From Cristatella mucedo (lineage: Eukaryota; Bryozoa; Phylactolaemata; Cristatellidae): a stretch of DNA of 64,000 nucleotides. The position numbers and the translations under genes were made by a program. Shown piece after piece: positions 1-11,784 of the stretch (position 1 is the first letter of the stretch; every line of letters begins with the position of its first letter). Location of the stretch: contig WPIO01000040.1 of assembly GCA_009760855.2 (NCBI GenBank), positions 2,006,001 to 2,070,000 of the forward strand, in the 5' to 3' direction. Below the pieces are notes generated by a model. The model saw only the letters and a list, made by a program, of their open reading frames with translations. It searched no databases and was not told the DNA's origin.

Positions 1-1355
1 ACTGGTGAATGGCTTCACGACAGCATTGCGTCTCGCATATACCACGTTATAACCGGTTCTCAATTTTTATTATTCTGCTTCGTTCAATCCTGGCAGCCAT
101 AATCCAGGTCCGGACCATACCTACAGGCAGGCTCTGTCGTAGCTGGGCTACAAGTGCTAACAGGTCTAACAGCTTTAACAGCTTCTAAAAGCTTCCCTGG
201 CCGATCGGCTCGGAGAGCTCAGCGTCCTAAGGTTCCTTGACTTTTCTCGCCGTACTGCTTGTGGAATTGTCTCCAAATGCCCTGATTTAGCTCGGCCTGG
301 AGCCCAACCCTTGCACCATGCGCGTTGCCAGCTTCCGGTGACGACTAAGCCATTATGACACTGAAGGTCGCTCTAGGTCGCTCGCCACACGGAGCAGCTC
401 GGACTGTTTAGCACGTGCTGCCATTTAGCCTTTAGCAAGTTCGCGTAGCCTTAAATAGAAAGTTCTCGAAAAAGCCTGGTTCAAGTTACTTCTTGACAAG
501 AGGCGCTGCTGCCGAGCAGAAGCAGTCTGACGTCAGAGTGGCCTAGGGGGGAGGACGGGTCATGCGTGTCAGCTCTAGACCGTGAGCAGCCAGCGAGTTC
601 ACGAATCATCAGCGCCAATGGACAGATCGGGACTACAGGCTGAAAATTTTGTTAAGAATTACATCAGAATTGTTCACCCCTGATCGAGCTCGAGACGCTT
701 CGGCACGTCGAGCGGTTTCCGGCGAGGACCAACGTAGCACGACGTTTGCGTTGCACTAGCGACCCGTTAGTTTTTCTTTTTTTGCATGCACGGCTGACTG
801 ACAAAGAGTGAATGCAAGCCTCGACATGAGCTTAGGGATATTCAGGCCATCCGCCGTCCTCGTGCTGCTACGAGCGACGGAAGTGCAAAAAGCGGCGGAA
901 GTCCACCTTGCAAGCAGGGTGCGGCGTCTTCCACTCGCGGCGCCGCGTACTGCGAGCTCGGCCACCGCAGGCGCAGCGTTCATAGCTGTGCCGTTCCTCG
1001 CCGACGCACGACAAACGAAAGAGAACCATTGAGCCCTGAATGGAGCACGGCCAACGAACTTGCAAGTGAAGCACCGGTAGGCGAAAGTACGCCGATGGCG
1101 ACGGCACCAAGTACGAATGAAGTGAAGCAGAATGAAGTTCGCCCAAACCTTAAGATAGCAATTCCTAATCCTCAGAGTAGAGAAGTCTAATCAGCAGCCG
1201 CGAAGATTTACAGCGGCGGCCTTCAGGCATCCAGCACCGAGCGAACAGCATCTCTCGTAGGGCGCCCAGAGCTGCACTGAACTGCCGACAGCTGCTCAAA
1301 GCGTCGCCGGGGGGCACAACTCCTGCCGCCTGCCTGGCGAGAATGCCGGATCCCT
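1..1355. other. No supported gene
   Basis: GC-moderate sequence. Short frames at 756-1146 lack family signal and overlap each other on both strands. No RNA gene seen. Confidence 0.5.
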
Positions 1356-1479
1356 TCTGCGGCCATGTGCAAAGCCGAGAACTCTGAGCTGCGAACTATT
1401 TATTACATCACCTCCGCTTTTGTGCCACCTAACCGTCGATCGCACAATAGTCGTTTCCTGGCCGCTATAACTCAGGAAC
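1356..1479 (+). repeat. 124-bp direct repeat, copy 1
   Basis: Starts TCTGCGGCCATGTGCAAAGC and ends near TCAGGAACTG. It is highly similar to 7111-7234 in the same orientation. The family is unrecognised, and the two copies bracket ShKT gene A. Confidence 0.7.
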
Positions 1480-1847
1480 TGAAAGAAGACAACTGTGTCT
1501 TATCAGCACTAATGATTTAGCCAACAGCAGTAAGGTTTGGTGATTCAACAGCCTCTGCTATACGGCGGCAGAAGATTCTTTGCGGCTTTCGCCCAGCTTC
1601 GCTTGCAGTTGACAATAAAGAATCGCTGCACGACTCGAACCTAAGGCCTAGGTTCGGAAGTGCAAGCGCCATATCCAAAGTCTACAAGCACAGACATCCA
1701 GAGACTATCCACTCGTCCTATCGACGCGGTGCTAGCGACGGATGCTTATGATCGCATGACTCGCTGGAGGAGCGGTCACCTCAAACACTCGCTCGCATTG
1801 CTGCCAATCAGCATCGCCGTCGCGCTCTTCACCAATACGTCACTGGG

Positions 1848-1975
1848 CCGTGATAGCCCAGGAGGTAAGCTGCTCACTTTTCACGACAGTTGGACGATCC
1901 TTTACTTTCAACTGCAAGCGGAACTGAAAGCCAATAAAGCTCTTCTGACGCAATGCAAATGAGGCTGTTAAATCA
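1848..1975 (+). mobile_element. SINE family 2 copy (B box deleted)
   Basis: Reads GTGATAGCCCAGGAGGTAAG, then a shortened middle without the B box, and ends in AAATGAGGCTGTTAAATCAGC, the hallmark end of this family. Confidence 0.6.
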
Positions 1976-3713
1976 GCTGAGATTTCCTTTTGCGACACGG
2001 GCATGTCTTCGCGCCGTCGTCGTTGTTTTACAGCCGCTACCACTTTAATCAGAACTCATCAGTCCAGAGTGTAGTCCGATTGCATGCGGGCTGGTACCGC
2101 TCCTTTCCTCAACCCTGGTGGGGCATCCCCGAGAGGGGCCTGTGCCCAGCTGTAGTCAGCTTCTAATGAGGCGTTGAGACAGGCCGATAACCCGCTGGTG
2201 AACAGACGGTGGATTCACCATCGGGGGTCGGCGAAGGGACAGCCAGGGTCGAGGAGGGGAGTCGAGCGAGAGCAGGGGCCGAGGGGAGCCGTGCGCTCTT
2301 CGGCTCCGTGCGTTGGTATCAAACTGTCGGTGTTGGGCATCGGCTGGCTCTCCGATGGGCGAACCAAACTACACAGAGGACTCGATTTGTTGGCTTACCA
2401 TCGTGCGTCAGCCAACTGCCAGTTAGTCCCAGAATTCCCCGGACCTCCTTCGCCGGTTGTTCAGCAGACCGACGCCATTGCTGTACGGGCCGCAGACCAT
2501 CTCTAGCGGCTACGTACATCATCGCCGCCTGCTCTTTCAGCGCTCGTGCACGAGGACGGCGTCACGTGCAGCTGCAAGGACGAGCAGCTGGATAGGCTCT
2601 GATCTTTAGGCAGCAGAGAATGCTTTAATCCTCCGGCATCGTATTTAACACATGCCCTGCTGGCGACGCAGTATCAATCGTCTCCTTACGAATCGCCTTC
2701 CGGAGTGACCGGCGGCGCGAGATCATAGTCTTAATCGAGATCGAACTTCGAGTTACACCCGGTTCTTGCAAAGCCATTAAAAATGACAGAAATCCTTCGC
2801 TGCTATGGGCATGTACGTTTCTTATTCAGGGCTTCGCCCGTACATACAGAGAAAGCTGCATGCAAAGTCGGCCGCCGGCAATCGCTATAGAGAGATCGGA
2901 TAAAAGCAACAGTAGATTAATATGGACACACACCTTATATGTACTTTTTTTGCGTGTAGAGCGCGATCAAGCAGCACTCGCATCACGCGCGTGCACTGCC
3001 AGGTACTCATTTCTTCCGACAGCCACCCTTCGTGGGTGCGGCCATTGCTGAAGTGTAGCCTTGAACTTGGCTGTCAAGGTTGCCTTGCCCATCAGCGCAG
3101 GTGGCTGGTGGGGTGGGAGGAGCTCGCGGACATTTACCACAGCGGACAATGGCCACAGATTCCGGAAGTAGCATACTTCCGTTTCCGAAAAGCTGTCATC
3201 TTTGCAGTGCCTGCTGGTGAGAATGGCTATCGGGGCAGTTAACACGGCGGCTTCTCGATGTTCATACAGCAATGTCAGATCTGCTACGGGCATAGTGCTC
3301 ACTCATAGCAGGCTGTTCAACGCGGTCGCCAGCGTGTTTATTTTTACGTTAAATAAACACGCATTTAGTTATCTTATTAGCTTAGTGTTTAGACTTTTGA
3401 GCTCAGTATTTAACGATTGTATATTTAGGCGCTTACGGCTTATGATATACCGGTTAGATTTTTTGTATTTGTTTGTTTGAGTTTCTGGGCTTTGAGTTTA
3501 GGTCCTAGGATTTAGGTCCTAGGGTTGAGTATTTCCGTTTGAGAGAGAAACTCCAAGTTGGAAAGCATCGCTAAGAACGCGCCTATTCGCTGGGAGTTCA
3601 CGACGAATGCTCGACGTTGACGACTCGAGCGTTCTCGAGCGGCGCCGCCGCCGCTGCCGCGCGCGTGCCGCGTCCGAACGAGCGCTTTCCTTCCTGGACG
3701 TTCGACGTTGACT
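1976..3713. other. No supported gene
   Basis: Several overlapping short frames near 2170-2600 and 2860-3300, none with a recognisable domain or splice context. 3300-3540 is AT-rich. Confidence 0.5.
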
Positions 3714-3719
3714 TTTATT
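3714..3719 (-). terminator. Poly(A) signal, ShKT gene A
   Basis: AATAAA on the minus strand about 240 bases past the stop codon (3957-3959). Confidence 0.5.
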
Positions 3720-3956
3720 CACTCGAGAGGACCACCGCCGCCGCCGTAACACGCGCACGAGCGATTCGAAGCGCCCGCGACAGGTGACGCGAGCGCGTTC
3801 GAGCCCTGACAGGCCTGTCGTCCGGAAGCTGGAAGCGAGCCTCGAGTCGCACGGAGGCGCCTCCCCGAGCGTGGCGATCGGCGTCGTATCGGTAGCGAAA
3901 TGACGAATCGGAGGTACGCCGCCCGTTTCGACCGACCGTTTGGTGTGCGGGCCGTC

Positions 3957-4152
3957 CTACAGGCTGGCGTCTCGAATGTTCTTGATGGCGGTGTTCAGCG
4001 AGCGGCTGCCGTAGCCTGCGGTGGCGCGAAAAGCGCACACAGCGAGCCGCATTAGCGCCAAGCCGACAGCTCGCTCGGCCGTCGGTCAGCGGGTGCTCTC
4101 GGCGGAGAGCGAAAAGCGGAAGTACGCCCGCCGCTGAAACGGAAGTAGCCTC

Positions 4153-4189
<37 letters not shown>

Positions 4190-5599
4190 GGGCATCGAGC
4201 TGCTGCGGCCGCTCACCCTTGATGCCGGCGCCCTGGCAAGCTTTGCAGCTCAGCTGGCAGTACTTGTTCATGAAGTTCGGCACCTTCTGGCACTTGCCAG
4301 CCTGCGCCAGGATGACGCACTTGGCGGCAATGTCCTTGCATCCTGCGAGATCGACGGGACGGAAGTGAGCGCCGCCTTCGCTGGCAGCCAGCGTGGCGAG
4401 CGCGACCGCGAGGTCGAGGCTGGCGCGAGCGACGGGGCGGAAGTGAGCACCGTCTGCGCACCATTTGGAGAAAGGTCCCGACATTCCCCTTCATCCCCCC
4501 CCGGCGCCGAGCAAGCGAACGCCTCGAAGTCTGCGGACGCCGCGCTGTCGCTCACCGGTGGCGGTGGCCGTCCAGTGGGTGACGCGGACAGCCGAGTGCT
4601 TCTTGGCCGGCCAGCTTCGGCGGCTGTTCAAATTGCCGCTGAGGATCTGGTAGGAGTACGGTGCGTCGGCCCAGCCGCGCTGAGCGGCCGGCGCCAACGC
4701 CGACTGCTGGAGGAGGCGGCGTGTGATGGACGCCGTGGGCTGCTGCTGCCCCACCGTGCCAAAGACGGCAGCGGTCGAGACGCCATGCTGCCACGGCTTG
4801 ACTCCTACGACTTGGCCGAAGCCGGTGCTGCCAGACTTGCACATTTTGCAGCTCATCATGCACTGCTGCGTGACGACGGGGTAGCTGCACAGGCCGCTCG
4901 TGGCCAACGACTGGCACTGCGACAGTGCGTCCGTGCAGGCTGCAGCGAGCGAACGCGGAAGCGAGTGCTTCGTGATGGCGCCATTGGCAGCGGGGGGGGG
5001 GAGAGGCGGACGGCATCGGCGGCCTTGACTTTGACCACTGCCCTCGAGGGCGGTGGTAGGAGCGGCTGCAGCGGCGGAGAGGCAGCGGCTGCGACGGAGC
5101 GGCGCCGGCTGAGACGCGGGCGGCTGAGCGGCGGCAGCTGCGCAGTCGCCCTCGATGGCGCGCACGTCTGCTTTGACTCACTGTCGTCGTTGAATTGAGA
5201 CCAGTGGGTGTTCCCATATCCGCCATGAATGAAGGCGGCTGAGACGTAGCTCCCCTGCAACGGCCAAGAGCGAGCGGCGATCGCATCCGGTCGACGCTCG
5301 ACCTGTGGCGGCCTCGACCTGGACGGCGTGCGTGCGAGCGTCGCTCGCTCGCTCGATCGGCCGAGGGCCGCAGTCGCTCTCCTTCGCCGGAAGCCTGGCT
5401 TCAGTCGCTGCGGCCGTCCTCACGGCCGCAGCGAGCGCAGCGGAAGCGAGCGCAGCGGAAGCGAGCGCAGCGGAAGCGAGCGCAACGGAAGCGAGCGCAA
5501 CGGAAGCGGACGCCGGAAGTGACGCCGGAAGCAGACGCCGCCGCGGCTCACCAGCAGCGCGAGCACGAGCGAGGCGACAGCGGCTGCTCTGGCGGCCAT
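3957..5599 (-). CDS. Secreted two-ShKT-domain protein, copy A
   Basis: Five minus-strand exons in transcript order: 5552-5599, 5182-5254, 4556-4939, 4217-4342, 3957-4015, giving 229 residues. Exon 1 is a 16-residue hydrophobic signal peptide starting MAARAAAVASLVLALL. Exon 3 opens with a six-cysteine ShKT module (spacing C-x6-C-x8-C-x8-C-x3-C-x2-C). Exon 4 carries a second six-cysteine module beginning CKDIAAKC and ending SCKAC. The middle of exon 3 has no known domain, and the C-terminus ends in a short basic helix-like stretch. Intron phases are 0,1,1,1. Family knowledge: ShKT modules occur in sea-anemone channel blockers but equally in metalloproteases, peroxidases, mucus and matrix proteins, so this is a secreted cysteine-rich protein of unknown role, not a demonstrated toxin. 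It is the paralogue of copy B 6 kb away on the same strand. Confidence 0.8.
5431..5512. repeat. 15-bp minisatellite in ShKT A intron 1
   Basis: About five units of AGCGAGCGCAGCGGA, with a G-to-A variant in the last two. Confidence 0.8.
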
Positions 5600-5861
5600 T
5601 CCCAGATCTCTTTCGGAGGCTGCGATATCTGCGGCGAGAGAGAAAAATAAAGCCAACGGCGACGTCTCTCGGCGCTGGCCGCTCCGCGAGACGGCGACCA
5701 TTGCGATGCGACAGGCGGAGAGCCGAAGGGGAGGGGGGTGGTGCGGAGCAGCCGATCGCCGCGAGAGAGCGCTGCCGTCGCTTCTCACTCGCTGGCGGAG
5801 CTCGAGGGGCGACGGCCGAAGAGATGCTTAGCAGATCGGGTCCCCGCCTCTCTTATAGGCG

Positions 5862-5868
5862 CTTATCG
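5862..5868 (-). promoter_or_regulatory. TATA box, ShKT gene A
   Basis: TATAAGA on the minus strand, about 265 bases before the ATG. A TGTTTAC (forkhead-like) motif lies upstream at 5924-5930. The surrounding bases resemble the corresponding region of copy B. Confidence 0.45.
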
Positions 5869-5931
5869 GGTGAGCGTCGGGGCGACCCTCCGGCGACGGT
5901 GACACCTAGCGATGCGAGCCGCCGTAAACAG

Positions 5932-7110
5932 GCCTCCGTGTTCTGCGGGCACGCGAGAGGACGCCTCGCGCGTTCTCAAGAGGCGCCAGATCGGAGTGAC
6001 GACCTCCGGAAGGATGACCTTCGAGGACCTGCTTCGGCGGCGAATAGGGGCTGCCGTCGAAGCGGTTCGCTCGCTGTTGCCAGAGCGCGGCAGAGCCGAG
6101 GGTGAGCTGCAGGTGAGTGCGCAAGGTTAGCGAGCTGCAGGTGCAGCTGCTGCCGGTTCGGCCATCGCTCTGCGATCTCTCGAGCTGCTGCCGGTTCCTT
6201 TGAACTTCGCAGCGACGGCGACTCGCCGCCGCCTCCTCCGATCTCCGGAAAGGTACTCTCTGCCCTGAGATAGGCTCCGGGTAATGCAGCGAGGCCAAGC
6301 GCTTCCGCTCCTCCGGCGTTGAGGATAGCGCATCCGGCAGCTGAGGTTAGACGGGTGGGCGGCGCGCCTCGACAGGCCTCCTAATGTCGACCTCCGACCA
6401 CTCCAGACGTTTCGCCGAGTGGAGCGCGGTGGAGGAGCGCGGTGGAGGAGCGCGGTGGAGGAGCGCGGTGGAGGAGCGCGGTGGAGGAGCGCGGTGGAGG
6501 AGCGCGGTGGAGGAGCGCGGTGGAGGAGCGCGGTGGAGGAGCGCGGTGGAGGAGCGCGGTGGAGGAGCGCGGTGGAGGAGCGCGGTGGAGGAGCGCGGTG
6601 GAGGAGCGCGGTGGAGGAGCGCGGTGGAGGAGCGCTCGAAGATCGGGAAGAAGCGAAGGGAGACCGCCGATCCGGCGATCGAGGCCGGGCACTGCAATAT
6701 GGCGCTTGAAGCACTCTTGGAGCGCGCTTTGGCTAATTGCGCCTTCTTGCAAGCCGCGCGTCCGAGCCTGCGATCGAGCGCACGCGCACGATCCTTCGGA
6801 GCTCTTTCCGGCAGCGGCGGCGGCGGCGGCTGCGCGTGAACTCCTTCCGGCTGCCACGAGCTCGCGGGCGAAAAAAGTCGAAAAAGCCACCGACGCCGTC
6901 AGCGCGGCCAAGAAAGAAGAGGCGGAATCCTTCCGGTGATGTGCTACTCCGAAGAAGCCAAGCGAAGTCTGGAACGACTTTATAAAGTATATGAAAGAGT
7001 GTTGCGTGACGGCGTCTCCAGCGGCGGCTGTTCTAGTGGAAGTCTCTCGGAGACAGCGGGTGCACGTGCTCGGTAAACGAGACTCTGCTTTATTACTCCC
7101 AGCGGGCACG
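5932..7110. other. Upstream of ShKT A; only the minisatellite stands out
   Basis: GC-rich sequence with the 13-bp array. No coding signal beyond the repeat frames. Confidence 0.4.
6424..6633. repeat. 13-bp minisatellite, about 16 units
   Basis: A near-perfect array of GCGGTGGAGGAGC. Because 13 is not a multiple of three and the unit has no stop in any frame, it creates long spurious frames on both strands. Confidence 0.9.
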
Positions 7111-7234
7111 TCTGCGGCCATGTGCAAAGCCGAGAGCTCTGAGCTTCGAACTATTTATTGCATCGCTTCCGCTTTCATGCCGCCTAACCATCGATCGCAC
7201 GTTAGTCGTTTCCTGGCCGTTGTAATTCAGGAAC
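7111..7234 (+). repeat. 124-bp direct repeat, copy 2
   Basis: Partner of 1356-1479, with scattered substitutions and no obvious indels. Confidence 0.7.
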
Positions 7235-7525
7235 CGCGAATAATAATTTATAGCAAATTTGTGAAGTCCTTATCTTGCTGATCGAGCGAGCCGCCAATTC
7301 ATTGTTTTCCGCCTGGTGGAGGCAGCGCGCGCGCCACAGGCCGCCGCATACCGCCATGTAGACCGAACGACTGCTTAGAGCGACACCACTTAGAGGGTTA
7401 AATGCCTACAGCTTATTTAGATGTGTGCGGTTACCCAGATTACTTTGAATGGCAATAGAGGTTAGCTATGTTTGCACTTCAATACAGTCAAAGAGGGTAA
7501 TTTAGAATACTCGATGTTGCATAAG

Positions 7526-7528
<3 letters not shown>

Positions 7529-7623
<95 letters not shown>

Positions 7624-7624
7624 C
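7529..7624. repeat. (CA)n(TA)n microsatellite
   Basis: About 40 CA units followed by TA. Confidence 0.95.
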
Positions 7625-7654
7625 GTAAGCATAGCTGTACATAAAATATGGGTT

Positions 7655-8030
7655 GAATGTTAATAATAGCCTGGTGGGATAATAAATCTGATAGGTAGGC
7701 TGGAGCCAAAGAACGAAAGGACCTAAAAGTGAGTGACAGAACCTTGAAGTCGATGCGTTGCGTGACTGAGCGCCAGTGCAGATCAGCGAGAAGTGGTATG
7801 CCGTGGCAACTGCGACGCTCACGACAGAAACCCTAACTGCCGAGTTTTGCACCAGCTGTCAGCACCTGATTGCACAGGCGCATAGACCAGCAAGCAGTGA
7901 GTTACAGATGTCGAAACGGGATGTCACCAATGCATTTCTTGACGGATTTACCATTGCACGTCGATTCATTCCAAGGTCGTAGGCACACTGGCTCTCAACA
8001 AGCAACATTTGAAATCCACTATTTTTAGGC
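7655..8030 (-). mobile_element. Family 1 LINE fragment (C-terminal coding part)
   Basis: Minus strand. Remnants read APAYLSDLLSHQA, CNSLLAGLCACAIR and VTSRFDICNSL in shifted frames. The 3' tail is absent, replaced by the CA microsatellite at 7529. Confidence 0.75.
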
Positions 8031-8394
8031 CCCGTAATTCTCATGCTCCGGCATGCACCTATTAGAACTACTCGCTAATCAGGCTAGGTAGCTTACCACT
8101 CTCCTTTCTGTCTAAACACGTTACGCTATGCCTAAAATCAATCACCAATTCTATTGAGACCATTCCTTTAGCCTTTAGGTGGTGGAGCCCGGTGTTTCTT
8201 CGTTTCGGCTGGGAATCAGGCCTAAAGAATTTTTCTGTCGGGGCCGAATGTCCTAATGAAGGAGAAGCTATGTACATAATTAACGAAAAGTTTTAGCGTA
8301 AAAGCACTGTTTATTCCACACAAACTCGTGGAGTTAGCTTACTAATGGAAGCATGATTTTACTCACCATTCAATTGCATTTCCCTTTGCAACTA

Positions 8395-8470
8395 ATGTAA
8401 AGCGCCTAGAGAGAGATTGAGTTCTCCGAGGACGCTTTATCAAGTGCATTATTATTATTATTATTATATA
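8395..8470 (+). repeat. Solo LINE/SINE 3' tail
   Basis: TGTAAAGCGCCTAGAGAGAG..., then an ATT run; nothing of the element body remains upstream. Confidence 0.65.
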
Positions 8471-8611
8471 ATTACGGCATAATGCGAATAAGACACAAGT
8501 GCTGCTGAATGTGAACTATCATTATAGCACATTTCTTAGTTATTGTTGTATTATATTGTATTGTCTACGCCGCGAATTCACTGAGAGGGACACCCGCGCG
8601 TCATACCGCCG

Positions 8612-9030
<419 letters not shown>

Positions 9031-9750
9031 CTCCTTCAGAGGAAACGGGTTTGATAAAGGAAAAGGTGGACCAATAATAGAGCTTCGCAGAGTAAGCGAC
9101 TCTCAGAGTGATCGAGGGCACCGCAAATGCACATGAATTATTATCATAATTAGTCACGTAGCGAGAGTAAAGCCCTGTGGGCTTTCACCCGCTTGTAGCA
9201 AGCGCTGTTCAAGTGATTGCCTTCTGCGTGAATCGAAACACCTTCATGGATTTTGAAGGTGCGAGCGAGCTATAGATAGATTTTAGCAGAGAGCTATTGA
9301 TTGAGGTGGGCACGGCCTTCGCAACCTTTCGGGCGACGACCCAGCACATCGCCGGCCGGAACTGCATGCCCAGCGTCGACTCAGCCTGTTCGTTCAGCTG
9401 CGGATATGAGGGTCTATAAAAAATATATACATATATATATACAAATATATATATATATATATACAAATATATATATATATATGTATATATATATACACAA
9501 ATATGCTCGGACCTGCCGCTCCGACCACCAGCGAAGCGCCCGCCCGCTCACTACGCTCGTTGGGCGTGGCTCATTGTACTGGGCGAGAGGCGCACGAGTC
9601 ACCCGCCCCTCGAAATGCCACCGCAGCAGTTGTCTCGTGCAGCTCTCGCGTCCGCGGCGTCTGCTGAGTTCGCTTGCCGATGCGCACGCGTGCGCTCGGC
9701 GGCGGCGGCGGCTCTGCTGGGCTTGTCATTCGCTGCTGCTGAGCGGCAGC
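9031..9750. other. No supported gene
   Basis: Between microsatellites and the 3' side of ShKT B. The frames at 9301-10112 are not supported by splice or family evidence. Confidence 0.4.
9419..9504. repeat. (TA)n-rich microsatellite
   Basis: TA runs with ACAAA interruptions. Confidence 0.9.
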
Positions 9751-9772
9751 GTTTATTTCACTGCGTTTGTGG

Positions 9773-9778
9773 TTTATT
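9773..9778 (-). terminator. Poly(A) signal, ShKT gene B
   Basis: AATAAA on the minus strand about 230 bases past the stop at 10005-10007. Further copies lie at 9752-9757 and 9786-9795, so the site used is uncertain. Confidence 0.4.
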
Positions 9779-10004
9779 CGTTGCGTTTATTTATTGCATT
9801 CGACCGAGACAGCTCGGCGTGCTCACAATCAGCCTGCGACCGACCGACCGACGGACCGCGCGCCGCCTCTTCGCACACGCGGAAGTGGCGAGCCAAGACG
9901 AGGCTGCCGCGAGATCAGCGTCTACCATCCAGAAAATGCGTGGCTCGCCGCCGGGTCGCGTCCGGTACGCGCGTGACGAGCGAGGCTCCGGCAGCAGTCT
10001 GTGG

Positions 10005-11447
10005 CTACAGGCTGGCGTTCTTCATCTTCTTGATGTTCTTGATGGCGGTGTTCAGCGTGCGGCTGCTGTAGCCTGCGGCGGCGCGAAAAGCGCACACAGC
10101 GAGCCGCTTTAGAGCGCGACGGCGGCGGCGGAGCAGGCCGCCGACAGCTCGCTCGACGGTCGGTCAGCGGGCGCTTTCTGCGGAAAGCGAAAGTAGGCCC
10201 TCTGAAGCGGAAGTAGCCTCGCGCTGCTGCTGCTGCTGCTGCGGCCGCTCACCCTTGATGCCGGCGCCCTGGCAAGCTTTGCAGCTCAGCTGGCAGTACT
10301 TGTTCATGAAGTTCGGCACCTTCTGGCACTTTCCGGCCTGCGCCAGGATGACGCACTTGGCGGCAATGTCCTTGCATCCTGCGAGATAGATGGGACGGAA
10401 GTGAGCGCCGCCTTCGCTGGCAGCCAGCGTGGCGAGCGCGACCGCGAGGTCGAGGCTGGCGCGAGCGACGACCGACCGACCGACCGATATCGCGCGTGCG
10501 CGAGCCAAAGTGCCGCCGATTCCTGACGCAGGGCCGCCGTGGCAGAGCGCGCGCGCGCGACTTCGGTCGGCGACCGAGCTCGCATGCGCCTACCGACGGC
10601 GGCGTTGGTCGCCCACGAGGCAGCGCCGAAGCTGCGGAAAGCCATCGGGTGCACGGCCGTCCTGCCGCCGCGGCGGCCGCCGCTCAGACCGCCGAAGGAA
10701 ATCGCGGAGTAGGGCTTGACGGCGAAGCCGAGATGAGCGTACGGTGCCGCCGACAGTTGGAGGCGGCGCGAGATGGACGCCGACGGCATCAGCGAGAACA
10801 GGCCGCGCTCGATGGCCGCCGCGTTTCGGCGGATCGGCTTGACGTAGGGCGAGCCGCCGTGCTTCCACGGCACCGCCGCGGCGTGCTGCCGCTGCTTGAG
10901 GCCTGCGAGGACGCCGAGGCGGCGGTGGTAGCCGGTCGCGTGCGCACGCGGAAGCCTCTCGCAGCAGCGCTCAGCGCACGTGGCGTGTGGAGCTTGGCGA
11001 TCGGATCGGATCATGCCGCGCATGCCGCTAGAGCGGCCCGAGAACGGTCGTCCAAGCTGCCGCAAGCTGTCCTGCTACTCACTGTCCACGGCGAATCGGG
11101 AGAAGCGATGGCGCTGGTGCAGGCCGGGAATGAATGCAGCCGAGGCGACGTAGCCCTACAGCGCCAAAGCTCGCTCGACCGACCAGCAGCAGCGAGCGCA
11201 GCACGAGCGAGAGAGAGATACCGAGATATACCGAGAGATACCGAGATATAGACGGAGAGAGACACCGGCAGCAGCGGCAGCTCGCGCTGCCGCTGCTGTC
11301 GCCACACCCGCATTCGAGCGAGCGTACCCGACACCGACGGACGAGCGGCGCTCGTGCGACGCGGCGAAGGATCTCGCTGGGCGCGCGAGCGCGAGCGTGC
11401 AAGCCGCTCACCAGAACGAGCATCAGAGCGGCGTATCGGGCGACCAT
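10005..11447 (-). CDS. Secreted ShKT-domain protein, copy B
   Basis: Five minus-strand exons in transcript order: 11412-11447, 11083-11155, 10594-10902, 10253-10378, 10005-10072, giving 203 residues. Exon 1 encodes a short hydrophobic start, MVARYAALMLVL. Exon 2 has exactly the same length (73 nt) and pattern as in copy A (YVASAAFIPG against SYVSAAFIHG). Exon 3 aligns with the middle of A (SASISRRLQLSAAPYAHLG against TASITRRL and following) but lacks the N-terminal ShKT module. Exon 4 carries the same six-cysteine module as copy A and is nearly identical at DNA level. The last exon is three codons longer than in A. Intron phases 0,1,1,1 match A. It is probably secreted; function unknown. The first ShKT module was either lost here or gained in A. 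Confidence 0.8.
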
Positions 11448-11586
11448 TTTCGGAGACTTCCTTCGGTCGATGGCTACGATGTCTACAGCAGAGAAAGTAA
11501 GCGACCGACGACGTCGCTCGGCGCGCGTCGACGGTTGTGACGGCGCGAAGCGGCCGCGGTGCAGCAGCGGCGGGCGCAGAGTCCGC

Positions 11587-11588
<2 letters not shown>

Positions 11589-11644
<56 letters not shown>

Positions 11645-11645
11645 A
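11589..11645. repeat. (GGC)n microsatellite
   Basis: About 19 GGC units just upstream of ShKT gene B exon 1 (minus-strand sense GCC). Confidence 0.9.
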
Positions 11646-11777
11646 GCCCTCGCTCTCCTCCCGCCCGCTCTCTCGCTCGCCGGCCTGCTCCGCAGTGAGT
11701 GCTGCAGCGGCGCGCGAGTCTCACTGGTCGGCTTGAGCTTGGCCCGCTGATACTCTGCAGAGCGCACCGCGGCCCTC

Positions 11778-11784
11778 TTTATAG
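11778..11784 (-). promoter_or_regulatory. TATA box, ShKT gene B
   Basis: TATAAAG on the minus strand, about 330 bases before the ATG, with TGTTTAC at 11827-11833 upstream. The arrangement is as in copy A. Confidence 0.5.

Noticed and set aside
3957-5599. Calling the ShKT proteins toxins
   Set aside because: ShKT modules are common in non-toxic secreted proteins; nothing in the sequence shows channel-blocking activity.
6127-7127. Large overlapping frames over 6.1-7.1 kb
   Set aside because: Produced by the stop-free 13-bp minisatellite.
7472-7663. His-Thr repeat frames at 7.5, 19.6 and 31.7 kb
   Set aside because: Translations of CA microsatellites.
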